NCBI GenBank assembly: GCA_934045075.1 | Contig: OW203732.1 | Location: 19,189,889 to 19,253,888, forward strand | Source of the DNA: Yponomeuta sedellus | Lineage: Eukaryota; Arthropoda; Insecta; Lepidoptera; Yponomeutidae | Direction: 5' to 3' | Length of the DNA stretch: 64,000 nt | Notes under the pieces: generated by a model | Database searches by the model: none | The model's input: only the letters and a program-made list of their open reading frames with translations | What the model was told of the DNA's origin: nothing | Made by a program: the position numbers and the translations under genes | Shown here: one piece after another, positions 36,794 through 47,927 of the stretch | Layout: every line of letters begins with the position of its first letter | Position numbering within the stretch: the stretch's first letter is position 1

Positions 36794-37051
36794 CCTTACG
36801 GCACTTTTTTTTTTTTTTTTTTGCGTTATGGCTCTGCACGGTTTGTGCCTACGCCAGTGTCAAGTAGGTATTAGGTAAAGGTAGGGAAACGAAACGTAAA
36901 ATACAAAATTAAAAAGGAACGGAATTTGGAATAGGGTATAAGGATCAGCTGTTAATAACATTGGGATACAAAATAAAAATGAATAAAGGAATAATGAGTA
37001 CATAAAAAATATTTACATAAGGGCATTTTACATAATATTATACAAAGAAAA

Positions 37052-40000
37052 CTAAATTTTAATATCGTTCTTGCTTAAAAACTTTGCTATACATTTATAA
37101 ATATTTACATTATAACTACATAAGAGGCAGGACGCAGAGGAAGGGAAAGGGACGCCAAGGGAAATCAGGGAAGAAACAAAAAAGGAACGATCACAATCAG
37201 GACAGGAAAATAATAAGTGATTAATATCTCCCACCTCAGCCCCACAGGCACAGGCAGGACCCTGCACAATGCCAAGTCTAGCAAGATGAGCCGGAGTTGA
37301 GGTGTGGCCTAGACGCATTCGAATCAGGCTTGATGTAATTTTCTTACTAAACTTGGCATCCGCACTACAAAACCAGGGCTTTCGCAAAATATGAGGTTGG
37401 ATTCTACGGTAATAAATGCCTTTTGACTGGTTCTCTGTCCAGGTTCTATCCCAGGAATCCTGGAGATAAACTCTGGGAAGAGTGGACAGGTCGTTATGAT
37501 GATTTTCATACGGGAATACGTCTCCGCACTCCACCGCAGAATTCGCAAGTTCATCAGCCTTTTCATTACCAATTATTCCACAGTGGGAAGGGACCCATCC
37601 AAATTGCACAGTAAGATCTTTCTCTGAACAAATAAGTAGCAACTTGCGGATACCAAAAATTGTAGGGTGAATGGTAGAGAAAAACGGAAATTTAATTAAT
37701 GCCTGCAGAGAGCTCAATGAATCTGTCAGCACCAAAGTATTCCTAAGACCCATTAATAAAATATATTCTACAGCTTTAAAGAGACCATAACATTCTCCAG
37801 AATATACTGAAGATTCAGCCGGAAGTTTAATTTTTTGAACTATTGCATATTGTGCATGAAAAACACCTTCACCTACGCAACTGCCTTGATGTTTTGAAGC
37901 ATCCGTAAAAATGGTGTGCCACCCCTGGAATTGGTTGTCTACTAGGTTATTGAACTCGGTATTTTGACAGATATCATGTTTAGAAATTCCTAAATTAAGA
38001 CTAACGTTTGGGATTTGAACTAAAGAGTTGTAAGGACAATGAAAAATAGGAAGCAAATTAGAGTTATGGCATGGAGCCTCAATAGAGTTAAATTTCTGGA
38101 AGCTCATAACAAGACACGGAGTAGCCCTGTGAGACCAATACTTGGACTTTGTAATAAGGTCTGAAAGATGTTGTAATCTGCCAAGCAAAGGATGATGAGT
38201 AAGCTGCAAGCAACGACTCAAAAATCTATCAGACAGGTATTGACGCCTTAACCGGAGAGGTGGCTCTCCACACTCTACTTGCATGCAATTAATAGGACTA
38301 GATTTCATTGCTCCTAAGATAATTCTTAAAGCCTTGGACTGCACAGCATCCAATTTCTTAAAGCCAGCAGAGCTACCAGGCTCCAATAAGAAGGTTCCAT
38401 AATCCAGAACACTTCTAATTAAAGCATTATAAAGCAACCTCAATGAAAAAGGATGAGCACCCCACCATACCCCTGAGAGGCATCTAATAATATTTAATAA
38501 GCGATCACACTTGGCAGCAATATATTCACAATGTGGAAGTCCGGTAAGTTGACTGTCTAAAATAACTCCTAAAAATTTTACTTGAGTTTTTACTGGAATG
38601 GGAGAGGAATTATATTCAACACAAATGTGTGGACGCTTTCTCATTCTTGAAAATAACACCACAGCACTTTTACTGACAGACAGGTCCAGTCCATTAGTGG
38701 ATAGCCATTGATGAAGCATTGACAGAGAAGTAGTAAGAGATGAGCACATAGAGTCTATTGAGTTACCCGTTGTATAAAGAAGAAGATCATCTGCATATTG
38801 CAAGACTTCTATAGAGCTACAAAGGGCAGAATCTAAATCATAAGTATAAATATTATATAATAAGGGAGAGAGCACTGACCCTTGAGGGAGACCTCTCCAA
38901 ACTAATCTAGATATTTTTTTGTCATCTATATACACATTAATTGACCTTTCTGAAAGTATATTTACAATAAAATTTACAAGCAAATTGGGGACTTTTAATA
39001 ATTGAAGTTTTTGTTTCAGGACAGACACAAGTACACTATCATAGGCAGCTTGAATATCAAGAAATGCTGCAAGAACTGAATTATTATTAGAAAAAGCTAT
39101 ACGAATGTCAGTGGTGAAAACACCTAAGCTGTCAATAGTACCTCTGCCTTTTCTAAAACCGTACTGGGAAGGAGATAAAAGATTATGGCTCTCAATGAAC
39201 CACTCAAGACGAATTTTGACAAGGTATTCAGCAATTTTAACTAGAACAGAGGATAGAGCGATAGGTCTGTAAGAAGAAGGGTCAGCAGAAGGCTTATTGG
39301 ATTTTAAAATTGGAATAATGGTTTGGGATCTCCAGGAGAGAGGAATAATACCTGAAACTACAGTGGAGTTAATCAATTCTAGATAAGTTAGTAGAGTAGA
39401 ATCACTAAGATTAACAATGAAAGAATAAGGGATACCATCTTCTCCTGGGGCAGAATCCCTAACATGAGAGAGGATCCCTTTTAATTCCTCTAAGGTGAAA
39501 GGCGAGTTTAAATCAGACCGACTATGCACAATATGGCAACTGGGAGAAATAGATGTTTGTTCTGGAACAGAGGGAGGGGCTAGGTGGTCCATAAACTCAT
39601 CAGCTAGGGAAGGGGACATTTTGGGAGTGTCAGAATTATTGAAGGCTGACCTAAACCGTTTTATGTTTTTCCAAACAGCAGATGGAGGTGTATTAGGTGA
39701 AATAGAAGTGCAAAATTTTTGCCAACCTTCATATTTTTTCTGTTTCAAAAGTTTTTTAGTAGTTCGAGATACTTCTAAATAAGTGTCAAAATTCTCTGGA
39801 GTCATTTCATCACTATACAATTTTTCAGCTTCCTTTCTCTTTTTTACAGCCTCTGAACAATCCGCATCCCACCAAGGTGGAGAAGGGATTTTGCCAGAAG
39901 CCCTATTTTTAAGAGGAAATGTCTGATCTGCAGCCTCCATCAAAACCTTAGCAAAGATCTCAGCATCAGAGGTACATAGAGATTCGCAATCTCTGACTTT

Positions 40001-40741
40001 TTGCTCCACACATTCTCTAAAAGAACTCCAGTCTGCATTACTTAATTTATGCTTAATACGGGGCTTAAATGTTGAAACAGAAGGTTTACTATTTGGGAAT
40101 GAAATAAGTAAAGGAAAATGATCACTGCCATATGACGATGAAAGAGGATACCAATTTAAACACAAAGCAAGATTAGGAGTGCAAAAGGTCAAATCAGGAG
40201 CACTAATTCCTTCATCAGGCTTAGTACGACGGGTAGGTAAACAATTATTTAAAATACAAAGATTATGGGACTGAATGATGTCTAGTAATTGTTCCCCATA
40301 GCAAGATGTAAAAGAACTACCCCATGCCTGGTGTTGACAGTTCAAGTCTCCCATCACCAAAAATGGTTTTGGGAGGATACTAATTATATTACTAATTTCT
40401 GTTAAAATATTTACAGACGGACGAGAAAAATATACAGAAACTATACAAATATTATTTACAATAGCAGCAACAACAGAAATGTCGTTGCTGTGAGAAGGGA
40501 GTGGAAAAGATGAAAATGAGAATGACTTATTGATGAGAATGGCCACTCCGCCATACCCATCATCTCTGTCTTCTCGAAGACAGGCGTAACCAGTGGCTTT
40601 AAAAGAAAACCCTGGCTTCAACCATGTCTCTGAAAGAGTAAATATAGAGGGTTGGTACTTATTAAGTAAATGTATCAGGTCAGACTTTTTACTTATTATG
40701 CTTCGGCAATTCCACTGCAGGATCTTGCCTAAGTTGGCCAT
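37052..40741 (-). CDS. LINE ORF2: endonuclease, reverse transcriptase, RNase H
   Basis: 1229 residues, uninterrupted. Endonuclease, about 1-225: WNCRS with Asn11, LSETW with Glu38, GDLN with Asp132/Asn134, SDH with His208. RT, about 430-730: LDIQAAYD (Asp562), GLPQGSVLSP (618-627), QYADD (648-652) and VKFLGV. RNase H, about 940-1070: FTDAS with Asp947, SGE with Glu983, TDS with Asp1007, WVPSHCGI...NEKAD with Asp1063. A cysteine motif CACG...HLLFSCPDC (1164-1183) follows. These nick target DNA, copy the RNA and degrade it in the hybrid. The ATG overlaps the end of ORF1 by 53 bp in another frame, so translation probably needs reinitiation. All catalytic residues checked are present. Confidence 0.95.
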   Translation of the reverse strand: MANLGKILQWNCRSIISKKSDLIHLLNKYQPSIFTLSETWLKPGFSFKATGYACLREDRDDGYGGVAILINKSFSFSSFPLPSHSNDISVVAAIVNNICIVSVYFSRPSVNILTEISNIISILPKPFLVMGDLNCQHQAWGSSFTSCYGEQLLDIIQSHNLCILNNCLPTRRTKPDEGISAPDLTFCTPNLALCLNWYPLSSSYGSDHFPLLISFPNSKPSVSTFKPRIKHKLSNADWSSFRECVEQKVRDCESLCTSDAEIFAKVLMEAADQTFPLKNRASGKIPSPPWWDADCSEAVKKRKEAEKLYSDEMTPENFDTYLEVSRTTKKLLKQKKYEGWQKFCTSISPNTPPSAVWKNIKRFRSAFNNSDTPKMSPSLADEFMDHLAPPSVPEQTSISPSCHIVHSRSDLNSPFTLEELKGILSHVRDSAPGEDGIPYSFIVNLSDSTLLTYLELINSTVVSGIIPLSWRSQTIIPILKSNKPSADPSSYRPIALSSVLVKIAEYLVKIRLEWFIESHNLLSPSQYGFRKGRGTIDSLGVFTTDIRIAFSNNNSVLAAFLDIQAAYDSVLVSVLKQKLQLLKVPNLLVNFIVNILSERSINVYIDDKKISRLVWRGLPQGSVLSPLLYNIYTYDLDSALCSSIEVLQYADDLLLYTTGNSIDSMCSSLTTSLSMLHQWLSTNGLDLSVSKSAVVLFSRMRKRPHICVEYNSSPIPVKTQVKFLGVILDSQLTGLPHCEYIAAKCDRLLNIIRCLSGVWWGAHPFSLRLLYNALIRSVLDYGTFLLEPGSSAGFKKLDAVQSKALRIILGAMKSSPINCMQVECGEPPLRLRRQYLSDRFLSRCLQLTHHPLLGRLQHLSDLITKSKYWSHRATPCLVMSFQKFNSIEAPCHNSNLLPIFHCPYNSLVQIPNVSLNLGISKHDICQNTEFNNLVDNQFQGWHTIFTDASKHQGSCVGEGVFHAQYAIVQKIKLPAESSVYSGECYGLFKAVEYILLMGLRNTLVLTDSLSSLQALIKFPFFSTIHPTIFGIRKLLLICSEKDLTVQFGWVPSHCGIIGNEKADELANSAVECGDVFPYENHHNDLSTLPRVYLQDSWDRTWTENQSKGIYYRRIQPHILRKPWFCSADAKFSKKITSSLIRMRLGHTSTPAHLARLGIVQGPACACGAEVGDINHLLFSCPDCDRSFFVSSLISLGVPFPSSASCLLCSYNVNIYKCIAKFLSKNDIKI

Positions 40742-42266
40742 TTTTGGCTAAAGAATTTACAATTTGGATAATAGAGGCAGCGTTGGACGGTAATGAGTTA
40801 TCACTATTAGTGAAAGATTTAGATATTAATTGAATTAAAGTTGAGATCAATTCTAATATGTTTGAATTGCTTTCCCCAGAGTCCTTGACTTTATCTTGTA
40901 GGGCACAGCCATTTGAAGGAGATGGAGGATCATATTCAGAAATAAGTGATCTATGGACAGCGCGATCATATCCTGTAGATGAGGTTTTTGGGGTAGAAGG
41001 TTTACGAAAGACAGTTTTTTTATGTGAATTTGAGTTGAGTTTTTGATGAGGGGGTGATGGGAGGGGACGAGCAGAGAAATTGGGTGTTGGCGCAGAAGAT
41101 AATACATCACTGTACGACTTATTTACTGGAGGATGTAGCTTTATAGCTTCTGAGTATGAGACACAATTTTGTGCCATATAAAGTTTTACCCGGGTCTGCC
41201 TTTCATACTCTGGACATAACTTGTTTGTGGCGAAATGACTTCCATTACAGGATAAGCAGACTGCATCATCATTCTCAATGTGACAAGAGTCACCTGAGTG
41301 ATTCTGACCACATTTGTAACACCTTGGAGTGGAATTACACTTTGTCTTAGTGTGGCCAAAGCGGCAACAATTAAAACATTGTATGGTAGGGTACGAATAG
41401 AGCTCTACAGGTAGAGCATTGTAACAGAGAAAAACTCTTTTGGGCAACACCTGACCATCAAATGTTAGCACAACAGTCTGTGAGGGTTTCCATGTAGGGG
41501 TTGGGCCGTGTATTTTATAATTAAACCTTCTAATTTTGAGAACCTTACCACAACCAATTGGCACAGAAATGTTGTCAAGTACCTCTTCAGGGGTCCACTC
41601 TGCTGGGACTCCTCTGACAACTCCCATCCTTGTGATGTTAAAAGATGGGATGAAAGCTTTGAAATTGTTTTTGTTTAAATCTGGGTCTAACAGGAACAAA
41701 TTAGCATCATTAAAATCGGAAAACGAAATGCTCAGTTTGCTCCGGCTTAGTCGTTTGACACTACCATTAATTACATTTTTGAATCCACGCCTTTTCATAT
41801 AGTGACCAAACGATACCGGGTGGAGAGTGGGAGAAGGTAAATCCTCAGTTGAATTTTTTTGTAGATGTATTATGTAAGGGGAGGCATCAGTCGATTCGTA
41901 CTGAGTCCTGCCAACCTGAGGAGACTGAAGGGGCAGAGTCATGGGTAATGGTGAAACACCCGACACAGAAGAACCTGCGTCCACTTGGGACGAAGCCCCT
42001 TGTGAATCTGGCATTTCACACACAGTCGTTTTTTTACTGTCGTCGCTATCACATCCACAAACATTAACCGTATCTGAACCAAGTTTATGATGTTTCCTTC
42101 TTTTGTTACAGTGTCTGCAGACCTTGCGCTGCGCCCTGGTTCGTTTTCTTTTTTCTGATCTAATTGATCCGTCAGTGTCCATACCAGTGGACTCATTATT
42201 AATTGGGATAGTGATGTTAACACCGACCGAGGGGACTGTGCCCCCCGGATCGGGCGGCTCCTCCAT
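40689..42266 (-). CDS. LINE ORF1: nucleic-acid-binding Gag-like protein
   Basis: 525 residues from the first ATG (CCATGG context, good for initiation). The open frame extends 19 codons further upstream but without an ATG. The N-terminus is basic and low-complexity (KRKRTRAQRK). Three zinc knuckles follow in a row at about 297-310 (CFNCCRFGHTKTKC), 316-328 (CYKCGQNHSGDSC) and 337-351 (CLSCNGSH...C). The C-terminus is Ser/Pro-rich. It is expected to bind the element RNA and form the RNP with ORF2 protein. It is intact, and its stop lies inside the ORF2 start region. Confidence 0.93.
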   Translation of the reverse strand: MEEPPDPGGTVPSVGVNITIPINNESTGMDTDGSIRSEKRKRTRAQRKVCRHCNKRRKHHKLGSDTVNVCGCDSDDSKKTTVCEMPDSQGASSQVDAGSSVSGVSPLPMTLPLQSPQVGRTQYESTDASPYIIHLQKNSTEDLPSPTLHPVSFGHYMKRRGFKNVINGSVKRLSRSKLSISFSDFNDANLFLLDPDLNKNNFKAFIPSFNITRMGVVRGVPAEWTPEEVLDNISVPIGCGKVLKIRRFNYKIHGPTPTWKPSQTVVLTFDGQVLPKRVFLCYNALPVELYSYPTIQCFNCCRFGHTKTKCNSTPRCYKCGQNHSGDSCHIENDDAVCLSCNGSHFATNKLCPEYERQTRVKLYMAQNCVSYSEAIKLHPPVNKSYSDVLSSAPTPNFSARPLPSPPHQKLNSNSHKKTVFRKPSTPKTSSTGYDRAVHRSLISEYDPPSPSNGCALQDKVKDSGESNSNILELISTLIQLISKSFTNSDNSLPSNAASIIQIVNSLAKNGQLRQDPAVELPKHNK

Positions 42267-42476
42267 GGGCCCAGACAGAAAGTAACGAAAAAAACTTACC
42301 AGATATAAAGAAAGTATATACAAAAACTATAAAAGAAACTCTAATCTACAATATATTACAAAATTATAAAAGAACTGATCTTATAATCCTATTTTAAAAT
42401 AATTTTCAAATTCTTAACAAAAAAATACGCCCGCCTAATTCAACGTTTCCCGCGCTTTTTTCCCTTACGGCACTTT

Positions 42477-42816
42477 CGCGAAACCAATAGTTCCACGTTC
42501 CCTTTCACGTATTTGTATTGGATGTACGTTCCATTTCCCAAAATAATTAGACAAACTTTTTAATAAATATTTTGTTCCCAACTGCTTTTGGGGTGATTAT
42601 ATACTCTTTGCTTTTGGGAACAAAATATACTAGAATCTTACGTGTAATATATTATACCTGCCTATTTAAAGAAAATAATGCACATAACGGATAACGCAAA
42701 TAACGGATAACTTGAATGTTAATTTCAAGCGCCCACGACCTCCCAAATTTTAGGCAGTTCTACCGCTGCGCCACCACTTGCTGTGCTACTACTCAATGCT
42801 TCTTCTTATTTATTTA
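42477..42816 (-). repeat. tRNA-derived SINE head relic and small hairpin
   Basis: 42722-42785 on the minus strand reads GTGGTGGCGCAGCGGTAGAA and GGGAGGTCGTGGGCGC, i.e. a tRNA-type A box and degenerate B box: a SINE head. A hairpin with 14-nt arms TATTTTGTTCCCAA lies at 42568-42627. Confidence 0.5.
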
Positions 42817-42999
42817 CTAGCTGGGTCAGCGAACTTCGTACCGCCTAACAGTCGATTCTTTATTTTATTTTTTTTTCTCCGTGAGAACCATCCTTATACT
42901 TCAAGGAATATTCTAAAAAAAGAATTCGCGAAATCGGTTTAGCTGCTCCCGAGATTTGCACTTATCAATAAATTCAACAATTGATTTTATATTATAAGA
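42817..42999 (-). mobile_element. Non-autonomous Helitron
   Basis: The plus strand begins ACTAGCTGGGTCAGCGAACT and ends TTTTATATTATAAGAGA. Reversed, these are the TCTNATAATATAAAA start and CTAGT end of a lepidopteran Helitron. Same family as 22155 and 47928. Confidence 0.75.
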
Positions 43000-43606
43000 G
43001 ATACGAACTGTTATTTATTAAATAAAACCAGAGGCTGACTTCAATGAAGTCTTCGCTTTACGGGGATTATGAGTGGCTCCGACTTCATTGAAGTCGCTTT
43101 CATGTTTTATTTATACACCTTTTCATTTAACAATTTTTTAGTTACTAAACCGATTTTGATAAAACTTGCACGAAAACCTGTTTTAGAAAGTATCAATTAA
43201 TTTTCAGATGTTTTCCTACACTGTTAGCGAGTGGTACCTACCTATATTGCTACTATAACTTTTCAAAGTAGTACATGCCGGGATTCCAACCAGCGACATT
43301 CTTGAGAAGCCAGTGTTCTACCGCTCCGCTACCACCGCTTCTGGGGATAGGTGAGAGTTTCCATAATTTTAATAAAAACAGTAATTTTTCCTGACTTCCT
43401 ACTAAAACATTGGGTGTGAATTAAGAAAGTTATTCGTGATGTCCGATTTCTAGGACACCAGGACTTAGGAGGATAACGTACGATATATTGAACCCATACT
43501 TTTTCTTGTTTTGACAAGAACAAGACCCACATCACTCGATTGCACCCTTGCCGCACTGTGTGTGACAATCTCCAGCTCAAACGTCAAATGATCGTCATTC
43601 TTGAGT
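43000..43606. other. Unassigned with second tRNA-like SINE head
   Basis: 43268-43343 on the minus strand reads GGTGGTAGCGGAGCGGTAGA, then GGTTGGAATCCCGGCA, a tRNA-like A/B-box pair with a mutated B box. A decayed SINE head is likely. Confidence 0.45.
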
Positions 43607-43609
43607 TTA

Positions 43610-44052
43610 AGGCTGGGCGCATGCTGAGACGTAGGCGACGTAGCACAGCGCAGCGCAGGGCCGCGCAGATTTTGTGAAGCATGGAACGTCATTGAGCTAC
43701 GTACGCTGCGGCGCAGGCACGTGCGACGCAGACATTGTGTCTGCTCTGCGTCTCGTGTAGTGCCGTCACAGATTTCTGCGCGACGCGTGCACGTCGAGGC
43801 GTGTTTTACTAACAATTTTGTTGCAATGACAGAACATTTAATTGAATTTGTTCGCTATGAACCTTGCTTATATGATACAATTAAATCATTCAGACTATTC
43901 AAAAAAGACATTGAATGAATTATAATGGGTGAGAATTCCCAAGGAATGGAGCGAATAGTTGCGGTGGGGATATGGCTGTCTCAACTGCCATGTCCTGTAC
44001 TGAACTTTGCTGCGCTGTGCTGTGTAGCCTGCTTTTCAGCATGCGCCCAGAC
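43610..44052 (+). mobile_element. PIF/Harbinger-like relic with MADF fragment
   Basis: The ends AGGCTGGGCGCATGCTGA and GTCTGGGCGCATGCTGA (inward) are flanked by TTA (43607-43609, 44053-44055), the 3-bp duplication typical of PIF/Harbinger. Subterminal regions are rich in GCGCAGCG/CTGTGCTG motifs. The coding remnant is MTEHLIEFVRYEPCLYDT (from 43825), resembling the N-terminus of a MADF DNA-binding domain, the second protein of many insect Harbingers. It stops after 30 codons. No nuclease gene remains. Confidence 0.65.
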
Positions 44053-44312
44053 TTAATATCTCCACCCTGACATTGGCAGAATCCTAGGGGTGGCATAAAA
44101 AAGAATACGAGCTCATCAACCTTTGCACGCGTGCACTCTACTCCGCTAGGTTACAGGCAACTTTGATACAAAAATGTAAAGGTTGGTCAACCTTTACGTT
44201 TTGCTGTTGACTGAGTGTTTTCGTTTTTTTTAAGTAGGACAGGTTACACTTGACCCCAGTCACGCGTAACATGGTAAGCGGAGACGGGGTCTACGACGTT
44301 ACGTGCTTACCT

Positions 44313-44597
44313 GAGTGCTTAGTGCGAGTTTTTTAACTACTCGATCGCGTTAACGTAAACTCATATTTCTATGGCATCGAGGAAGCGCCACCTAGCGACA
44401 AGTATGGAAATTAAGTTGTAATGGTTTACGTTGAGAAGAGAACACGTTTACCAGCCAAAACACGAATAAACGCGAGTGCGAGTTGTACTGTGACAGCGTT
44501 TTGCCAGTTCGAAAGGTTAACTTACTCATACTCACTACTCGATTAACGCGGTAGTAAAGTTATTCGAATGGATCTGTCAAACTCGCACTAAGCACTC
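44313..44597. mobile_element. MITE with GAGTGCTTAGTGCGAGTTT ends, copy 2
   Basis: 19-bp inverted ends. Inverted relative to the 10782-11088 copy and slightly shorter. Non-coding. Confidence 0.78.
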
Positions 44598-46712
44598 TGC
44601 TAAATTCCGGTTAACTCTACTTTTAAAGACTCCCAGCTTAGGTAGGTATATGGCTCTACACGTTTGCCGTTCTTATTACACAAGAATTCGCGAACCGCTC
44701 GGTGCGGCTTTGCGTCTGGTGGTCCGATGGAAGAAAGGGGATGTTAAATAAAAGGGACGATATATCGCCCCCACATTGATGATGATGACGTCCAGTCCTC
44801 CTCATCGTGATCCAACGACAACCGATCCCCTGATCAACGAGTTCGGACTCACCAAAAAGGATTGAACTTGTCTTTTTTTCTAATTAGCCAGCGAAAGAAG
44901 GTTGTCAGGATCGCGATAAGTGGCAAATCCTGGTTTTTGCCTATCACTCCGGAATACATGCGGGAGTTTGAACTTTGTTCAAGCCTCTGTCTGCTATCGG
45001 GAGAGCCAACAGAGGTTTGAACGAAGCTAACTTACCTAAGTACAACAATTTTCCTTTTTAATAGAAGGAATTCTCGACAAATGACCGAAAATATGGGGTC
45101 TAAAAAGGGGGAGGCTTTTGCCTTGCAGTGGGACAACCATATATTATGGCTACAAAAAAAATAGAAGGAACAGAGTACAAGTAGACAGATGTCCACCATG
45201 GTGCGGTGCGGGAATTGGAAATTTTAGATAAACCCACCAACTAGTGACGGATCATCCTGACGCTAACCTTATTTTTATTTGAAAACCATTTAATAGCAGC
45301 AAATAATGTAGACGTTGTCCGTTGTCCTTTTTTTGTCCTATAAAGGGCACGCTCCGGAGGACACGGGGGGGGGAGGTGGTGAATGCACCTCATGCATACC
45401 AGCACGGACCCGGCCGTGCATCCAACGTGTGACTCACAAGAATTGCGCCTACCCACTAAACACCACCTTTGGGCTGGTTTTGGTCTTAAGGACCTCTAAA
45501 CCCACATCGGGAGCGACCCCCTCAAGGCGGAGGAGGGCTAACACCGTTGTCGGGTGGATATACACGAATTGTCGCTAATTCGTCATTGTTCTCATTAATC
45601 TCTCACAGTTCTCAGCACAACAGAAATGTACTAAGAATACAGTTATTGTCGTTTTAGTATGTAAGTTTGTCAGTCAACTCCAACTAATATAGAAATAAAA
45701 ATATCTCTAACAACTGTTGCACTGACAACATAATAAGTGTGACACTTCCAAGGACAATGACGACGACAATTTGTGTAGATTCACCCTGTCCCCATGAGCT
45801 CCTTAGTCTATACCTAGTTTTAATGTTGCCATCGTAGGAATTTTATTGAGCAGAAAAACAGCAGCCTAATCACAAAAGTGTTTTATTTTTTATTAAAAAC
45901 CAATTACAAAGAACAAAAATACAGATTCGCCAAGAAAAAAAAAGTATGGATCTATAAACTCCGCTTGTGATGCCGTTGCACAACAAAAAAAAAACACAAT
46001 CTATCAACACAAATTCACACATTCTTAATAAAAAGATTGAGGATCATAGGTCGTTTACCTATGAATAGATACAACAAGGGGTTGTTAATTTGTAAAATAA
46101 GACGATAAGGGGTATGAGGTCCGGTCAGCATGGGTAGCACAAAGCTGCGAGTCACGCATTTATATGTTAGAAGTCGTAACATTTTAGCAAAATAAAACGA
46201 GTGACTTGCGTCAATGTGCTACGCAGGCATGCCTTACTAGTTTCTTTATGGGATAGAAATAAGCCTACAGGCTGTGGTTTTGGTCAATGACGCCCGACAT
46301 AGAAGGGTGGTCAAAGTAATGTTTTTTTGCTACAAATGGCCCTCTATATTTGTTCGTTTTATGAGCGAAGGTTTATTTGAAACACTTGCGCCGCCCGTCG
46401 ACCTAGAAATCAGCGGCGGCGCGGCAGGCCAAACCGTGGAACAAACGAAATAATATTTTGTTTTTTTAAAATATAATAAATATTATTTATTATATTTTTT
46501 GCATCAGTATCTGAAACCCCGAAGGCGTCTTTTAACATAATCACAGACTGTATGTATGTACGAAAGAATAAAACTGGATTGACGCCATGAAATAAAAATT
46601 AGGACTTGTTTGGACCCCCACCCATGTTGTCCTTTGTAATAAAAATGAAAAGCACCTAAGCACGGATTCAAAGCTTAATCAAAGTTCCGAGTCCCCGGTA
46701 AATATTGTCAGC
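44598..46712. other. Unassigned; retroelement traces
   Basis: 44885-44975 (GTCAGGATCGCGATAAGTGG) resembles the RTE C-terminal DRGKW region seen at 62980. 45360-45560 is a GC-rich segment (TCTTAAGGACCTCTAAACCC) known to me as a dispersed lepidopteran motif, with no intact frame. No host gene. Confidence 0.4.
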
Positions 46713-47342
46713 AATGAGCAGTTTTCAGCACAAATTCACAAAGCACTTCAAAGATGGCGTGCGTGTGTACGCGTGCACATACAAAAATAAGGACCAGCGG
46801 CTCAAATTTCGTTCAGCGCAGATTAATTTTGACAGCCGTATTCCATGGCCACGGCTCTAAGTGCCATCTATGAATTGCTTTGTGAATTAACAAAATTTCA
46901 TATTTTACAACGCGCAAAACTAAAAATACCGTTTCTTAATTTTGCTATCTTGATTACATACGAAAAAAATATTTAGAATTTATATTATTGTTTAATTTTA
47001 GAGAAAATAAATAAAAACCAAAAATTGATAAAATGACAGATGTCATTTTCAATTTCATTCAAATGTCATGTCGGAGAAATTACTTTTCCTTAATTCCAAT
47101 GGTTTTTAAAAGGGCGGCAAGGGTGTTATTAGTATTATTAAGCCGTATGTGTGACGTCATTTGGCGGTTACGTCCTTTTAGAATAAGACGAAATTCAAAC
47201 AGAAAATTATGAATGAAAATCATCGAGATTCCGAAAATAAAAAAAACATGGGTCGTTTTATTTCGTATCTAGTTTCCTTTAAGACAGTAAAATACGTATG
47301 CTAAAAAATTTCAATGTCAATTTGTGCTGAAAACGGCTCATT
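46713..47342. mobile_element. MITE-like element with GTTTTCAGCACAAATT ends
   Basis: Inverted ends of about 24 bp with one mismatch (46713-46736 and 47319-47342) bound 630 bp of non-coding AT-rich DNA. The target duplication is unclear. Confidence 0.6.
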
Positions 47343-47927
47343 TAAAAACAAGATCGAGATTGGTAAAAACTATGACATAATGGACCAAGCCCCCAGACAT
47401 GAAATTAGCTAGACAACGCTACCAACGCGATTTGTATGAAATCCAAGCTTTTCCCTTTTTTACGAGCTTCTGTGATGGAGAGTGGAAGGAAATATCTCAT
47501 CTTTTCGTGCTCACCTTGGTTGTATTTTTACAGTTAAAATTTAAGGCTGTTATGAAGTCGGTCATTCTGTGTCGCTGGCAAAATTTTATCATTGTGGTGC
47601 ATGAAAGGAGCCTCCCCGAACGACGCACTGAGACCGTACGTCTGGCGAACCCTGGGCAATAATCAGCTAGTTCCTTACGCTGATTTGCAAATCCTTTCGC
47701 CACCACGGGTTGCCATGGACTAGCGTGTCCATCGAAGAAGAATTTAGTATAGTGATTTTAATAAAATTAATAATTTATTTATAAACTCGGTCTGAGGGTA
47801 TAAAAGATAAATAAATAATGAGATAATAAAATTGCGGACATTCAAGACATACTTTCTTTATACTGTATCTAGATTTTTATTAAGATGATTCTTTAAATTC
47901 TCTAGAACCACTATTATTTATTAAACA
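47343..47927. other. Unassigned; dispersed repeat 47590-47720
   Basis: 47590-47720 on the minus strand reads GGCGAAAGGATTTGCAAATC and GGAACTAGCTGATTATTG, a dispersed lepidopteran repeat also seen at 35.6 kb. No gene. Confidence 0.4.

Larger units (their letters stand above)
36808..42462 (-). mobile_element. Complete I-clade non-LTR retrotransposon (LINE)
   Basis: This 5.65-kb element is flanked by a perfect 14-bp duplication CCTTACGGCACTTT (36794-36807 and 42463-42476). The 3' end carries a poly(A) of about 15-18 (poly-T at 36805-36822 on plus). It has a 196-nt 5' leader, two overlapping intact ORFs and a ~230-nt 3' region. An apurinic-type endonuclease, RT and C-terminal RNase H in ORF2, plus a three-knuckle ORF1, place it in the I group. 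No disabling mutation was seen. The intact frames and exact duplication indicate a young insertion that could still be active. Confidence 0.93.

Noticed and set aside
41849..42285. Plus-strand frames within the LINE ORF1 region
   Set aside because: Antisense shadows of an intact ORF1.
45315..45578. 87-codon plus frame as a gene
   Set aside because: Lies in a GC-rich dispersed repeat; no recognised domain or splice context.
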